DNA of 64,000 nucleotides from Glycomyces artemisiae (GCF_003002955.1 NZ_PVTJ01000002.1:1-64000), one strand, 5' to 3'; shown: positions 1 through 8,594, numbered from the stretch's first letter. Notes: generated by a model not told the origin, from the letters alone. Numbers and translations: made by a program.

Positions 1-213
1 GGTTCGGCGCCCGCAGACGAACCGCAGCCAGGGGTCGAAGGCCAAGGGAGCCGAGAACGCCAGGAGGGCCGACACGGCCGCACCGCGAAGGGAGGCGACA
101 CACCATGCGCACCACGACCACACCACACCCGCGCCCGCTATCGGCGCCGCGCCCCCGCAAGCAGGCCAGCGCCACCGGCACCCGAACCCGCCCCGCCCCG
201 GCAGTGCACGCCG

Positions 214-340
214 AACCAACTCTGCGCTCCGCCGTCGCTGATCGCCCGAACCCCGACCCGAACGCCGCCCCAGCCCGGCGACGCACCCCCAACCAATCCC
301 GCGCTCCGCCGTCGCTGCCCGCACGAACCCCGACCCGACA
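214..340. repeat. Imperfect 50-bp direct repeat (two copies)
   Basis: Copy 1 spans about 214-263 and copy 2 about 291-340. Both contain GCGCTCCGCCGTCGCTG followed by CGAACCCCGACCCGA, with a few mismatches between the copies. The 77-base offset is not a multiple of three, so the repeat is more likely a DNA-level duplication than a protein repeat. Confidence 0.6.
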
Positions 341-550
341 GCGACCCGGCCCCGGCAACGCAAGCCCGCATTCCCCTCCCCCTTTCTCTTCTCCCGTCCC
401 CGCCCTCCCTAACCAAGTGCTCGAACCTTGAACGAAATCGACCGCGCCCCTCGAAACGACAATCCGGCTCCTCGCGTCGACACCAACACCGGCACCGCCG
501 ATTCCTCTGCGGCTGCGGCCGATTCGACCACCAGTTGCGCCAGCGCAGAA

Positions 551-580
551 AGGCCCGGTCCCCCTGCCGGGACCGGGCCT
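551..580 (-). terminator. Rho-independent-type hairpin after the T7SS-like gene
   Basis: An 11-bp stem, AGGCCCGGTCC pairing with GGACCGGGCCT, encloses a short CCCTGCCG-type loop just beyond the stop codon of the minus-strand gene ending at 591. As is common in high-GC actinomycetes, the U-tract is poor. Confidence 0.7.
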
Positions 581-590
581 TCGCCGACGC

Positions 591-1724
591 CTACTCGTAC
601 AGGTCGTCGGCCGCCTTGCCGATGCCCCAGACGTCCTCGTCGGGGTCCTCGATGAGCGTCGACTCGCGCGCGTTCTCATCCTCGGGCCGCCCGCCGCCAC
701 CCCCGCGGCCGCCGCCCATCATGCCGCCCGCCCCACCCGCGCCAGAAGCGGCCGCCGCGGGCACGCCGCCCGGAGCACCGGTCGCGCCGACGGGAACCGA
801 GGAGCCGGCCGAGACGCCCGCAGCACCCGTCGAAAGCCCGCCGCCGAGACCGCCGCCCGCACCGCCGCCGAGGCCCGCGCCGGAGGCGAGGCCGCCGGAG
901 TAGTCCTCCGGGTCGAGTTCGGAGGCGTCCCAAGGGTTCTCAAGGTCGGGGGTCTCCGGCTGCGCGAGGTCCTCCATGCCCGAAGGGGTCTCAGGCGTGG
1001 TCGGCTGCTCCGCGCCCGGCTCCCCGGCCTGGTCCTCCTGGCCGGGCTGCTCCTCCTCCTGCTTCTCCTCGTCGGTCTGCTCCTCCTCGGACTCCTCGCC
1101 CTCGCCTCCGGAGGAGCCGTCGCCGCCGGTGCCGGAGTGGTCCTCCGCCATCTCGTTCATGCTGTGGTCGTCTCCGCCGGACGTCCTGTCCTCCAAGGGC
1201 TTCAGCAGGTCCGCCGCGGCTGTCAGCGCGGCGCCCGCAGTCGCGTCGGCGGCGTTGACGAGGGTCGTGAGCGTCTGGAGGCCGAGGGTCCCGGCGAGGG
1301 CCTGGGCCTGGAGCGCGGCCTCGATGATGCCGCCGAAGGGTCCGGCCGCCGCGATCGCGGCCCGCTGCGCCGCACCGAGGGTCACGAGGGGCGCGGGCTG
1401 GATGTCGAAGCCCACGGCCTTCAACGCGGTGTCGGCGGCCCGCAGGAGCGTGCACTCGGTGAGCATCTGCGACCCGGCCGCGGCGAGGCTCCCCGCGGTC
1501 GTGGTGATCTCGCCGATGACCTGGCCCAGGTGGGCGGTGACGGTGCCGACCTCCCCGTTGAAGGCGTCGTTCGCGGTGTCGCGCCAGTGCTGGTTGATCC
1601 CGGCGACGTTCTGGCCGTACTCGGTCTGCTGCGCGGCGAGATCGCTTGCGGCCGCGGCCATCTCGGAGGCGTACGTGATGAACTCGGTGGGCTGCGCCGC
1701 AAGGGCGTCCTGGTAGCTGGGCAT
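591..1724 (-). CDS. Type VII secretion-like substrate with Gly-rich tail
   Basis: The protein has 377 residues. ATG at 1724 is preceded by GGAGAGGAC on the minus strand, so I reject longer upstream starts. Residues about 1-170 are Ala-rich helices with a WXG-like turn (NQHWRDTANDAF near residue 47), as in WXG100/PPE-type substrates. An acidic Glu/Gln segment follows, then a Gly/Ala-rich disordered region and a conserved-looking end, DEDVWGIGKAADDLYE. The motif NPWDASELDPEDYSGGLASG recurs in similar form in the divergent gene at 2256, as does the VWG...D.Y ending. Eight bases separate it from the small helical protein upstream, so they are probably co-transcribed. The exact function is unknown. 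Secretion by an ESX-type system is inferred from fold features and layout, and no core ESX component is in the window. Confidence 0.75.
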   Translation of the reverse strand: MPSYQDALAAQPTEFITYASEMAAAASDLAAQQTEYGQNVAGINQHWRDTANDAFNGEVGTVTAHLGQVIGEITTTAGSLAAAGSQMLTECTLLRAADTALKAVGFDIQPAPLVTLGAAQRAAIAAAGPFGGIIEAALQAQALAGTLGLQTLTTLVNAADATAGAALTAAADLLKPLEDRTSGGDDHSMNEMAEDHSGTGGDGSSGGEGEESEEEQTDEEKQEEEQPGQEDQAGEPGAEQPTTPETPSGMEDLAQPETPDLENPWDASELDPEDYSGGLASGAGLGGGAGGGLGGGLSTGAAGVSAGSSVPVGATGAPGGVPAAAASGAGGAGGMMGGGRGGGGGRPEDENARESTLIEDPDEDVWGIGKAADDLYE

Positions 1725-1732
1725 GTCCTCTC

Positions 1733-2056
1733 CTATCGCCGCGGGCCGGTCGGGAGCTGGTTCTGGATGGCGGCGAAGCGGTTCCCCGTCTCCTGGTCGT
1801 TCGCCTCCGCGTCGTCGGCGCTGCCGACGACCTGGTCGCCCTGCCATGTGAGGCGCCGCTCGACGGCGCTCGCGACGGCATGGAGCGAGGTCTGCCAGCG
1901 CCGGCCCGCGTCGCCGGTCGCGAAGCCGCGGTTGCGGTCCGCGGCCGACGCCGCCGGGCGCTCCACCCGCCTGGGCGCGGCCTGGCTGTGCGAGGCCATT
2001 GCGCGCAGGCCGGTGCCGCCCGTTCGCACGCCTTCGACGTCCATGTGCACGGTCAT
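1733..2056 (-). CDS. Small helical EspC/WXG-like partner protein
   Basis: A 107-residue protein that begins MTVHMDVEGVRTGGTGLRAM and is predicted to form two amphipathic helices, the size and layout of EspC/WXG100-type secretion partners. No classical WXG motif is visible; the turn region carries GRRWQTSLHAV instead. It lies directly upstream of the larger Gly-rich protein (8-base gap), matching the usual order in which a small helical partner precedes a bigger substrate. The VDVEG-like start resembles EspC-family N termini, but the similarity is weak. A role as secretion partner or chaperone for the 377-residue neighbour is inference. Confidence 0.65.
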   Translation of the reverse strand: MTVHMDVEGVRTGGTGLRAMASHSQAAPRRVERPAASAADRNRGFATGDAGRRWQTSLHAVASAVERRLTWQGDQVVGSADDAEANDQETGNRFAAIQNQLPTGPRR

Positions 2057-2255
2057 GGGTTCCTCCTTCGAATCCGCACTCCCGGACGGGCGCCCGGCGG
2101 CGTTCCGAGCACTCTCCCGCCAGGGGCCACCGATCGGTCACCGCTGCGCCCGAATGGTCCGATGACGGATGTGTGACCGCCCGGTCTTCCATGGGCCGCA
2201 TGGATCCGAGACCGGGCCCGCCGGGGCCCGGGTCCGCCAGAGGAGGTGCGCTGCG

Positions 2256-3767
2256 ATGACCGACGACCTGTCCGCGACCGGCGAGGGGGCCGCCTGGTCG
2301 GTCGAGCTGCCGTCGTTCGAGTTCGCGATCGCGTTCGGGGACGCCGCGACCGGCGGTGAGCGGGCCGGGTGCTCGGCGGGGGACTGCCCGCACCCGGTGG
2401 CGCATCCGGCGGAGGAGGACTGGGTGCAGCTCGCCTCCGCGGTCCCCGTGGAGGGCCAGTCGGCGAGGTTGAAGCCGCGCTGCGAGGGCATGGCCTATCC
2501 GACCGAGGACGATTTCAGGGCGGCCGTGAACGCCGTCAGGCCGGAGGACCCCGACGCGTTCTCGTTGCAGCGTCTGCGCAGCGGCTGGACCGAGGAGGTC
2601 GGGGAGCGGATCGCGTCGTGGCCCGACCGGATGCGCTCGAAGCTCGCGTCGCTCGCCGAAGGCTGGGCGGGGGACGACTTCGACGCGCTCGCCGAGCAGG
2701 CCGACGCGGCGCGGGCGCTCGTCGAGGGCGTGCTCGACGACGTGGAGGCGGCGGCCGCGGAGCTGGAGCGGCGCGAGTCGGCGATCTACGCGCTCCAGGG
2801 CGGCGATTCCGGCGAGATCCCGTACCCCGCGCCGCTGGTGGGGGTCGAGGGCGAGTGGTCGGAGCTGGCGGCGCTGCACGTCCGGCCCGCGTGGTGGCAG
2901 GGCGACTGCATCCGCATGACCTGCGAGGAGGCCGAGCGGGCCATGGAGATCGCGGGTGCGGACGCGGCGCTGGCGACGGAGGTGCGGGAGTTCATCGAGG
3001 AGCGGGTGGGCGAGGGCCTGTCGGGCCTGGGCGCGCTGGTGGCCGACGTGCGGTCGACCGCGGGCCTGGAGGCGAAGGACGTCTTCGGGGAGCGGGTGGC
3101 GGCCGAGTTCGCGGCGTACGAGGAGCGGCAGGCGGCGATCGACGAGGCCATCGCGGCGAAGCGCGACGGCCAGAGCGAGGAGCTCGCGGCGGTGCGGGCG
3201 ACCGGTGAGGACCGGCCGTTCCCCGGTACCGCGGACGCGTCGTACATGGATCTCGCCGCGCCGGAGGCGGAGCGGCCCGCGGCGCCGGTCGCGCCGCAGA
3301 CCGTGCAGGACCCGAGCCCGGTCCCGCCCGGCGGCGACGGGTCGGTGCGGGAGCAGGAAAGCCCTTGGGAGGCGCCGGAAGACGACGAGCCGGTGTCCGG
3401 CGGCCTCGCGGGCGGCACCGGAGGAGGCGGCGGGCTCGGGCCCGGCGGCACGCAGGGCTCCGGGTTCGGGGGCCGGGGCGCGGCCGTCGCGGTCGCGGGC
3501 GGGCCGGGCGGGGCCCCGCAGGGGCTGTTCGGTCCGGCGGTGACGACGCCGACCACCGCGACCGCGAGCAGTCCGCGCGGCGGGGGCCTGTTCCACTCGC
3601 CCGCGGGGCAGCAGGTTGCGGCGCCGAAGGACCCGGACCGGAAGGGCAAGGGCGACAAGGAGACCGAGGACGGCGAGGGCTCCGAGGACGAAGCGCCGCA
3701 GCTGTCGCGGCGCGAGACCGGGAACGTGTGGGGCTACGTCAGGCCCACCGAGGACCCCTACAACTGA
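2256..3767 (+). CDS. WXG-containing type VII-like large substrate
   Basis: A 503-residue protein. ATG 2256 follows AGGAGG at 2241-2246. The N-terminal ~90 residues are not recognised. Residues ~110-300 are helical and include LASLAEGWAGDDFDALAEQA, a clear W-x-G turn, then further long helices (EVREFIEERVGEGLSGLG, AAYEERQAAIDEAIAAK). The C-terminal ~180 residues are Pro/Gly-rich, contain SPWEAPEDDEPVSGGLAGG, and end ETGNVWGYVRPTEDPYN. This tail is laid out like that of the divergent 377-residue protein, including the NPW/SPW element and the VWG ending. Four cysteines near the N terminus (residues ~39, 44, 77) are unusual for this class. I infer a secreted type VII substrate; any enzymatic activity is not apparent. 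Confidence 0.75.
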   Translation: MTDDLSATGEGAAWSVELPSFEFAIAFGDAATGGERAGCSAGDCPHPVAHPAEEDWVQLASAVPVEGQSARLKPRCEGMAYPTEDDFRAAVNAVRPEDPDAFSLQRLRSGWTEEVGERIASWPDRMRSKLASLAEGWAGDDFDALAEQADAARALVEGVLDDVEAAAAELERRESAIYALQGGDSGEIPYPAPLVGVEGEWSELAALHVRPAWWQGDCIRMTCEEAERAMEIAGADAALATEVREFIEERVGEGLSGLGALVADVRSTAGLEAKDVFGERVAAEFAAYEERQAAIDEAIAAKRDGQSEELAAVRATGEDRPFPGTADASYMDLAAPEAERPAAPVAPQTVQDPSPVPPGGDGSVREQESPWEAPEDDEPVSGGLAGGTGGGGGLGPGGTQGSGFGGRGAAVAVAGGPGGAPQGLFGPAVTTPTTATASSPRGGGLFHSPAGQQVAAPKDPDRKGKGDKETEDGEGSEDEAPQLSRRETGNVWGYVRPTEDPYN

Positions 3768-3793
3768 GCACCGAGAGCGAAGGAGCGAGACCC

Positions 3794-4090
3794 ATGGGCG
3801 AGCGCGTGTACGACCCGGCGGCGGTCGAGGAGTACCGGCTGTTCCTGCTGGAGCTGATCGGCGAACTGGAGGGCGGCGTCATTCCGGTGCTGGCGCAGGG
3901 GACGCTGAGCCGGGCGCCCGCGTTCGGGACCGCGCCGGGCGCGGCCGACGCCGCGTCCCGCTACCTGGAGTCCCATGCGGCGCTGTGGCGGAACCTCCAG
4001 TACCTGCGCGGGACCCTGCACGGCCTGGAGGCGGCGCTCGCCGGGTCCGAGGGCGGCGATGCGGGCTTCCACTTCACGTTCACCGTGTGA
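3794..4090 (+). CDS. Small helical partner of the WXG-containing protein
   Basis: A 98-residue protein (MGERVYDPAAVEEYRLFLLELIGELEGG...) with a predicted helix-turn-helix hairpin and a short beta-like end, FHFTFTV. GAAGGAG lies about 9 bases before the ATG, and the gene starts 26 bases after the large substrate, so the pair is likely one operon. Together with the divergent pair it gives a symmetrical arrangement: small plus large on one strand, large plus small on the other. No family was recognised with confidence. A WXG100/EspC-like secretion partner is the best guess from size and context. Confidence 0.65.
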   Translation: MGERVYDPAAVEEYRLFLLELIGELEGGVIPVLAQGTLSRAPAFGTAPGAADAASRYLESHAALWRNLQYLRGTLHGLEAALAGSEGGDAGFHFTFTV

Positions 4091-4102
4091 GGGAACGGGA
4101 GC

Positions 4103-4144
4103 GGCTCGCGCCGCGCACCCGGGAGCAGGTGCGCGGCGCGAGCC
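4103..4144. terminator. Strong bidirectional terminator hairpin
   Basis: A perfect 17-bp stem (left arm 4103-4119, right arm 4128-4144) with the loop CGGGAGCA sits between convergent genes ending at 4090 and 4172. There is no U-tract on either side. Confidence 0.75.
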
Positions 4145-4171
4145 GTCGCGGCGGGCTGGAACGTGCCGCTC

Positions 4172-6010
4172 TTAGAAGGCCCCGTCGGGGAGGTCCATCG
4201 GGACCAGGTCCGCGGCCTCGACGATCTTGCGGTCGGCGGTGATGCGCGGGAGCACCTCGTGGGCGAAGAACTTCGCGGCCGCGACCTTGCCGCGGTAGAA
4301 GTCGTCGTCCGCGCCGCCGTCGAGCTTGGCCTGGGCGACCTCGGCCTGGCGCAGCAGGAGCCAGCCGACCATGAGGTCGCCGACGGCCAGCAGCAGGCGC
4401 CGCGAGTGCAGCCCGGCCTTGTACAGCTCGCGGGGCTCGTCGCCCATCGCGGCCATGAGCGCGGGCTGGAGCGCCTCCAGGATGCCCTGCACGTCGCCGA
4501 GGGCGCGCAGCACGCGGCCGCGCACCTCCTCCAGCTCCGCGTGGCCGTCCTGGGTGGACTCCATGATCTCGCTCGCGACGGCCATGAGCGACTCGCCGTT
4601 GTCCTTGATGATCTTGCGGAACAGGAAGTCGAGGCTCTGGATGGCGGTGGTGCCCTCGTAGAGCGTGTCGATCTTCGCGTCGCGCACGTACTGCTCCAGC
4701 GGGTAGTCCTGGAGGTACCCGGAGCCGCCGAACGTCTGGAGGGACTCCGAGGACAGCAGGTCGTAGGCGCGCTCGGAGCCGCAGCCCTTGACGAGCGGCA
4801 GGAGCAGGTCGTTGATCTTCTTCGCGGTCTCGGCCGCGTCCGCGTCGCCGTCGGCCTCGGCGATGATGGCCTTGTCCTGCCACGAAGCGGTGTACGAGAC
4901 GAGCGCGCGCAGGCCCTCGGCGTAGGACTTCTGGAGCAGGAGCGAGCGGCGCACGTCCGGGTGCTTGATGATCGGCACGCGCGGCGCGGTCTTGTCGGTC
5001 GACTGGAGCAGGTCGGCGCCCTGGATGCGGCTCTTGGCGTAGTCGAGCGCGTTCAGGTAGCCGGTGGAGAGCGTCGCGATGGCCTTGGTGCCCACCATCA
5101 TCCGCGCGTACTCGATGATGAGGAACATCTGGCGGATGCCCTCGTGCTTGTCGCCGAGGAGCCAGCCCTTCGCGGGGGCCTTGTCGCCGAAGGTGAGCTC
5201 GGCGGTCGCCGAGACCTTCAGGCCCATCTTGTGCTCGATGTTGGTGACGTTCACGCCGTTGCGCTCGCCGAGCTCGCCGGTGGCCGGGTCGAACAGGTAC
5301 TTCGGCACGATGAACAGGCTCAGGCCCTTCGTGCCGGGGCCGCCCGCGCCCTCTTCGCCGACCGGGCGGGCGAGGACGTAGTGGATGATGTTCTCGGTCA
5401 TGTCCTGGTCGCCCGAGGTGATGAAGCGCTTGACGCCCTCGATGTGCCAGGAGCCGTCGGGCTGCTTGTACGCCTTGGTGAGGCCCGCGCCGACGTCGGA
5501 GCCCGCGTCGGGCTCGGTCAGGACCATCGTCGCGCCCCAGCCCTTCTCGACGAACAGCTTCGCCCACTCCTGCTGCTCGGGCGTGCCCTCGCGGTACGCG
5601 GAGTGCGCGAACGAGGAGCCGGCGGCGTACATCCACAGGGCCGGGTTGGAGCCGAGCACGAGTTCGGCCAGGGACCACCAGAGCATGCGCGGCGCGGAGG
5701 TGCCGCCGAGGACCTCGGGCAGGTCCAGGCGCCAGTACTCGGCGTCGATGAACGCGCGGTACGACTTCTTGAACGACTCGGGCAGCGTCACCGAGTGGTT
5801 CGCGGCGTCGAACACGGGCGGGTTGCGGTCGCCCTCGACGTAGCTGGAGGCCAGCTCGTTCTCGGCGAGCCGGGCCAGCTCCGCCAGGATCTCTCGGGCG
5901 GTGGCCTCGTCCAGGTCGGGATAGGCCTGGTGGTCGAGGATCTTGTCCGCTCCGAAGACCTCGAAGAGATTGAACTCCAGGTCCCGGAGGTTGTGGCGGA
6001 AGTGCGTCAT
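4172..6010 (-). CDS. Acyl-CoA dehydrogenase, FadE5-like long form
   Basis: A 612-residue flavoenzyme of fatty-acid beta-oxidation that would introduce the alpha-beta double bond in acyl-CoA. The length and C-terminal extension match mycobacterial FadE5/DmdC-type enzymes rather than the usual ~380 residues. Visible motifs include [10 protein letters not shown] and [10 protein letters not shown]-like segments (FAD/substrate region), [22 protein letters not shown], and [15 protein letters not shown], which carries the catalytic-loop Glu. The C-terminal part is helical, as in this subfamily. GGAGG precedes ATG 6010. Two tandem TTAC-N6-GTAA palindromes lie just upstream and suggest repression by a TetR-type fatty-acid regulator. 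The gene stands alone between a terminator and its own promoter. Confidence 0.93.
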   Translation of the reverse strand: MTHFRHNLRDLEFNLFEVFGADKILDHQAYPDLDEATAREILAELARLAENELASSYVEGDRNPPVFDAANHSVTLPESFKKSYRAFIDAEYWRLDLPEVLGGTSAPRMLWWSLAELVLGSNPALWMYAAGSSFAHSAYREGTPEQQEWAKLFVEKGWGATMVLTEPDAGSDVGAGLTKAYKQPDGSWHIEGVKRFITSGDQDMTENIIHYVLARPVGEEGAGGPGTKGLSLFIVPKYLFDPATGELGERNGVNVTNIEHKMGLKVSATAELTFGDKAPAKGWLLGDKHEGIRQMFLIIEYARMMVGTKAIATLSTGYLNALDYAKSRIQGADLLQSTDKTAPRVPIIKHPDVRRSLLLQKSYAEGLRALVSYTASWQDKAIIAEADGDADAAETAKKINDLLLPLVKGCGSERAYDLLSSESLQTFGGSGYLQDYPLEQYVRDAKIDTLYEGTTAIQSLDFLFRKIIKDNGESLMAVASEIMESTQDGHAELEEVRGRVLRALGDVQGILEALQPALMAAMGDEPRELYKAGLHSRRLLLAVGDLMVGWLLLRQAEVAQAKLDGGADDDFYRGKVAAAKFFAHEVLPRITADRKIVEAADLVPMDLPDGAF

Positions 6011-6023
6011 TGCTGGTCCTCCA

Positions 6024-6062
6024 TTACTCGGTGGTAACCACCATCATATTACCCGTCAGTAA
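6024..6062 (-). promoter_or_regulatory. Tandem TTAC-N6-GTAA operators of the acyl-CoA dehydrogenase
   Basis: Two copies of the same spaced palindrome, TTACTCGGTGGTAA (6024-6037) and TTACCCGTCAGTAA (6049-6062), lie 25 bp apart and directly upstream of the acyl-CoA dehydrogenase start. The first overlaps a second palindrome, GGTGGTAACCACC (6030-6042). Repeated operator-like palindromes of this design are typical of TetR-family repressors. Which regulator binds is unknown. Confidence 0.65.
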
Positions 6063-6308
6063 TCTCTACAAGGATCCCGCGGTCCGCCGCAGGTCCGCCC
6101 GCGTGTCGCGGTCGGATACCCGACAGCGGCGTCGTTCGATCGGGTGATCGTGGAGGTCTCCGGCCGGGTGCCGTAACCGGCGCACTCGTGCCTCGTTGAA
6201 CCGTGCATCAGACCGCCTGTGCGATTCCCGCCGAAGCGCAGAGGCCGGTTCCGCCGCCGAGGACCGACCCGCCGCACCGCTGCGCCGCATCCACCAGGAG
6301 CACCCCAG

Positions 6309-6455
6309 ATGATCCGTGCCGTCGCCAACCAGATCGCCGCCCGCGTCGGGCCCGTCTACGTCGGGCGCCACCGCCGCGCCCGGCCCGTCCTGCACCGGGT
6401 CCTGCGGCTCGTCAGCGCCGCGCCCGAGGCCACCCTTGAGGAGGCCGTGCGATGA
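6309..6455 (+). CDS. Hypothetical 48-residue small protein
   Basis: A short frame beginning MIRAVANQIAARVGPVYVGRHRRA and rich in Arg, Val and Ala. AGGAG lies 8 bases before ATG 6309, which is the main support. It ends in TGA overlapping the ATG of a second tiny frame (ATGA). It falls in a gap between divergently arranged neighbours and has typical high-GC codon use. No family was recognised. It could be a real basic small protein or a chance frame. Confidence 0.35.
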   Translation: MIRAVANQIAARVGPVYVGRHRRARPVLHRVLRLVSAAPEATLEEAVR

Positions 6456-6556
6456 GCCGCCGCCTCCCCGTCCGCCTCACCAAGCGCCGCCGCAAGCGTC
6501 CGCGCCTGACCGCCCTGCGGCGCTGCCGGATCGGTCAATCCGCCTCCGGGCGGTAG
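6452..6556 (+). CDS. Hypothetical 34-residue basic peptide
   Basis: The frame starts at the ATG that overlaps the stop of the preceding 48-residue frame and encodes MSRRLPVRLTKRRRKRPRLT plus a short tail. About 40 percent of the residues are Arg or Lys. Its last 22 bases overlap the 3' end of the convergent PP2C gene. The ATGA junction suggests translational coupling, but nothing else confirms expression. A Lys/Arg-rich product this short could also be a coincidence of GC-rich sequence. Confidence 0.25.
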   Translation: MSRRLPVRLTKRRRKRPRLTALRRCRIGQSASGR

Positions 6557-7638
6557 TCCAGGAGCAGCAGCGCGATGTCGTCGGTCAGCGGGCCGCCGAC
6601 CCAGCGCCGCAGCGCCGTCTCCAGCGACGCCAGCCCGTCGCCGGTGTTGCCGTGCCCGATGAGGCTCCACGCGCGCTCGCGGATCGGGAAGAACTCGCCG
6701 TCCCGGCGGGCCTCCGCCAGGCCGTCGGTGTACAGCAGGATCCGGTCCCCCGGCTGGAGCCGCACCGTCAGCTCCTGCGCCGACGGGCTCAGGCCCAGCG
6801 GCGGCGCCATCGACTCGGGCTCCAGGTAGGTCGCCACGCCGTCGCGCACCAGCATCGGCGGCGGGTGCCCGCAGTTGAGGATCTCCAGGGTCCCGCCGCG
6901 CTCCTGGAGCAGGATCGCCGTCACGAAGTCCTCGTCGCCGCCGTTGCGCGCCACCGCGTGGTCGAGGTCGTCGATCATGCACCGCTGGTCCGGCCGCTCG
7001 AACGCCACGTGCCGGAACGAGCCGAGCACCGTGGACGACAGCCGCACCGCGTCCAGGCCCTTGCCGCGCACGTCGCCGATGACGATCCGCACCCCGTACT
7101 CGGTGTCGAGGGCCTCGTACAGGTCCCCGCCGATCTCCGCGCCCGACCGGGCCGACACGTACCGGGCCGCGATGTCGAAGGGCCCCAGGCGCTCCCCGAT
7201 CGGCCGCAGGATCGCCTGCTGCACCACCGAGGCGAGCTGCGTGAGCCGCCGCATCCGCTCGTCGTCCCGCTCGCGCACGACCGCCACGGCCGCGGCGATC
7301 ACCACGGCCACGGCCACCACCAGGAAGTCCACGCCGTGCTGCGAGACCGCCGAGATCGAGAAGTCCCGGAGGGTCCACAGGAACCCGAAGGCCGCGGCCA
7401 TGCTCGCCGCGCCGACCCCGGCGACCCAGCGCCACGGCAGGAACGCCGACGCCGCCAGCGGCGGCAGCGCCAGCCACGACACGGCGTGCGAGTCGCCGCG
7501 GGCGGTCAGGCGCAGCCCGACCAGGACGACCACCACCGCGAACGCGGCCGTGAACGCCGACCGCACGGACGGCGCGGCCCAGCCCTTCCACAGGTCCCCT
7601 CGGGCCTGGGCCGGACTGCGGCGCTGCGTAGTGCGCAT
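6535..7638 (-). CDS. Membrane-anchored PP2C-type (SpoIIE/RsbU) phosphatase
   Basis: A 367-residue protein. ATG 7638 is preceded by GGAGG on the minus strand; the longer upstream frame is low-complexity and rejected. The first ~130 residues hold about four hydrophobic segments. After a short coiled linker (RERDDERMRRLTQLASVVQQAIL) comes a SpoIIE-like PP2C domain with metal-binding acidic motifs EIGGDLYEA, IGDVRGKGLDA, YTDGLAEA and LTDDIALLLL. Such proteins dephosphorylate anti-sigma-factor antagonists and so activate alternative sigma factors, classically in stress signalling. No RsbV/RsbW partner is next door, so the target is unknown. Confidence 0.9.
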   Translation of the reverse strand: MRTTQRRSPAQARGDLWKGWAAPSVRSAFTAAFAVVVVLVGLRLTARGDSHAVSWLALPPLAASAFLPWRWVAGVGAASMAAAFGFLWTLRDFSISAVSQHGVDFLVVAVAVVIAAAVAVVRERDDERMRRLTQLASVVQQAILRPIGERLGPFDIAARYVSARSGAEIGGDLYEALDTEYGVRIVIGDVRGKGLDAVRLSSTVLGSFRHVAFERPDQRCMIDDLDHAVARNGGDEDFVTAILLQERGGTLEILNCGHPPPMLVRDGVATYLEPESMAPPLGLSPSAQELTVRLQPGDRILLYTDGLAEARRDGEFFPIRERAWSLIGHGNTGDGLASLETALRRWVGGPLTDDIALLLLDYRPEAD

Positions 7639-8120
7639 GTGGTGGCATGCCTCCTTCCCACCGGATCGCGGGCGCGTCCCGCACGCTCGGGACTCCGCTC
7701 GGGGTCCCCGGTTCCGGGCGCAGCGGGCCCTCGGCCCCGGACCGGGCCGGAGGGGTCGCGCCCTCGCACCGGCCGGGGGTGTCGTCAGCACCGGCCCCGG
7801 CCGGCGGCGGTGGGAAGCCCGGAGCGCCGGACCCGTTTCGACCATCGCCGATGTGAAGATCGTAATGGTCGGCGCAGCGCTACCGGGCGTGGAGGACGCC
7901 GCCGCTTCCGAGACGGCGAAGTCTGTGCGTTCGGGCGGACGAAACCGACGAACGGGCCTTCGCGACTCATCCGTTCGGACAGGGTTTCAGGCTTCTGAAC
8001 TGGGACGCCGCTTCATGTGCGATACGCCGCAGGGACGCCCGGCGCCGATTCGGAAGGCCCGTCGCAAACGTGACGAAAAGCGCTGGCACGGTGACCGCGC
8101 GTCGTGCGAATCTGGAACGC
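7639..8120. other. Intergenic region without supported gene
   Basis: About 480 bases separate the phosphatase start from the GNAT start. Frames here are Arg/Pro/Gly-rich and look like antisense shadows. A GTG at 8070 is in frame with the acetyltransferase and could extend it by 17 residues. No RNA gene or clear hairpin is evident. Confidence 0.5.
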
Positions 8121-8594
8121 GTGCAGTTCACGATCGCGAAGACCCCCTACTCCAGCCCCGCCGCGCGCCTCCTGTGCGAGGAGGTCCAGGCCGAGTACGT
8201 CGTGCGCTACGGCTCCGGCGACATGACCGAGATGAGCGACGCCGACTTCGAGCCGCCGAACGGCGAGTTCCTCGTCGTCTTCGACGAGTCCGGCGAGCCC
8301 GTCGGCTGCGGGGGCTGGCGCGCCCACGGCGACGGCGATGCGGAGATGAAGCGCGTCTACGTGCGCGCCGCCGCCCGCCGCCAGGGCCTCGCGAAGCGCA
8401 TCGTGGCCGCCGTCGAGGAGTCCGCCGCGGCCGCGGGCCGCAAGCGCGTGATCCTGGAGACCGGTCCGCGCCAGCCCGAGGCCGTCGCGATGTACGGCCT
8501 GCTCGGGTACACCCCGGTCGACACGTTCGGCTACTACAGCGCCGAGGACGGCTCGATCCACCTCGGCAAGGAGCTCGGAACCGACCTTCCATAG
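8121..8594 (+). CDS. GNAT-family N-acetyltransferase
   Basis: A 157-residue protein from the GTG at 8121 (MQFTIAKTPYSSPAARLLC...). It contains the GNAT core: AEMKRVYVRAAARRQGLAKRIV, where the Q/R-x-x-G-x-A/G acetyl-CoA pyrophosphate loop is RRQGLA, followed by ILETGPRQPEAVAMYGLLGYTPVDTFG, a typical motif B. The substrate is unknown; small-molecule amines or protein N termini are common in this family. An in-frame GTG at 8070 would add residues without similarity to the family, so I prefer 8121, although no clear ribosome-binding site is present. The protease gene downstream is in the same direction but 115 bases away. Confidence 0.82.
   Translation: MQFTIAKTPYSSPAARLLCEEVQAEYVVRYGSGDMTEMSDADFEPPNGEFLVVFDESGEPVGCGGWRAHGDGDAEMKRVYVRAAARRQGLAKRIVAAVEESAAAAGRKRVILETGPRQPEAVAMYGLLGYTPVDTFGYYSAEDGSIHLGKELGTDLP

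Larger units (their letters stand above)
1..590. other. Region with no supported gene; low-complexity, C-rich
   Basis: This stretch is dominated by CCG/CCC/AAC-rich low-complexity sequence. A ribosome-binding-site-like GGGAGG lies before an ATG at 105 that would open a 108-residue Pro/Arg/Thr-rich reading frame, but the product has no recognisable domain. The internal repeat at 214-340 is offset by 77 bases, which breaks the codon phase and argues against selection on a protein. I see no RNA gene here. A terminator-like hairpin closes the region at 551-580. Confidence 0.5.

Noticed and set aside
105-431. 108-residue frame with a good ribosome-binding-site-like sequence
   Set aside because: Low-complexity Pro/Arg/Thr product and a 77-base internal repeat that breaks the codon phase; no domain.
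591-3596. 1001-residue minus-strand frame across the T7SS-like locus
   Set aside because: Only the part from ATG 1724 has protein character; the upstream part is antisense to the gene at 2256.
4080-5678. Long Arg/Gly-rich frames antisense to or out of phase with the acyl-CoA dehydrogenase
   Set aside because: Typical high-GC shadow frames; the dehydrogenase frame has clear family motifs.
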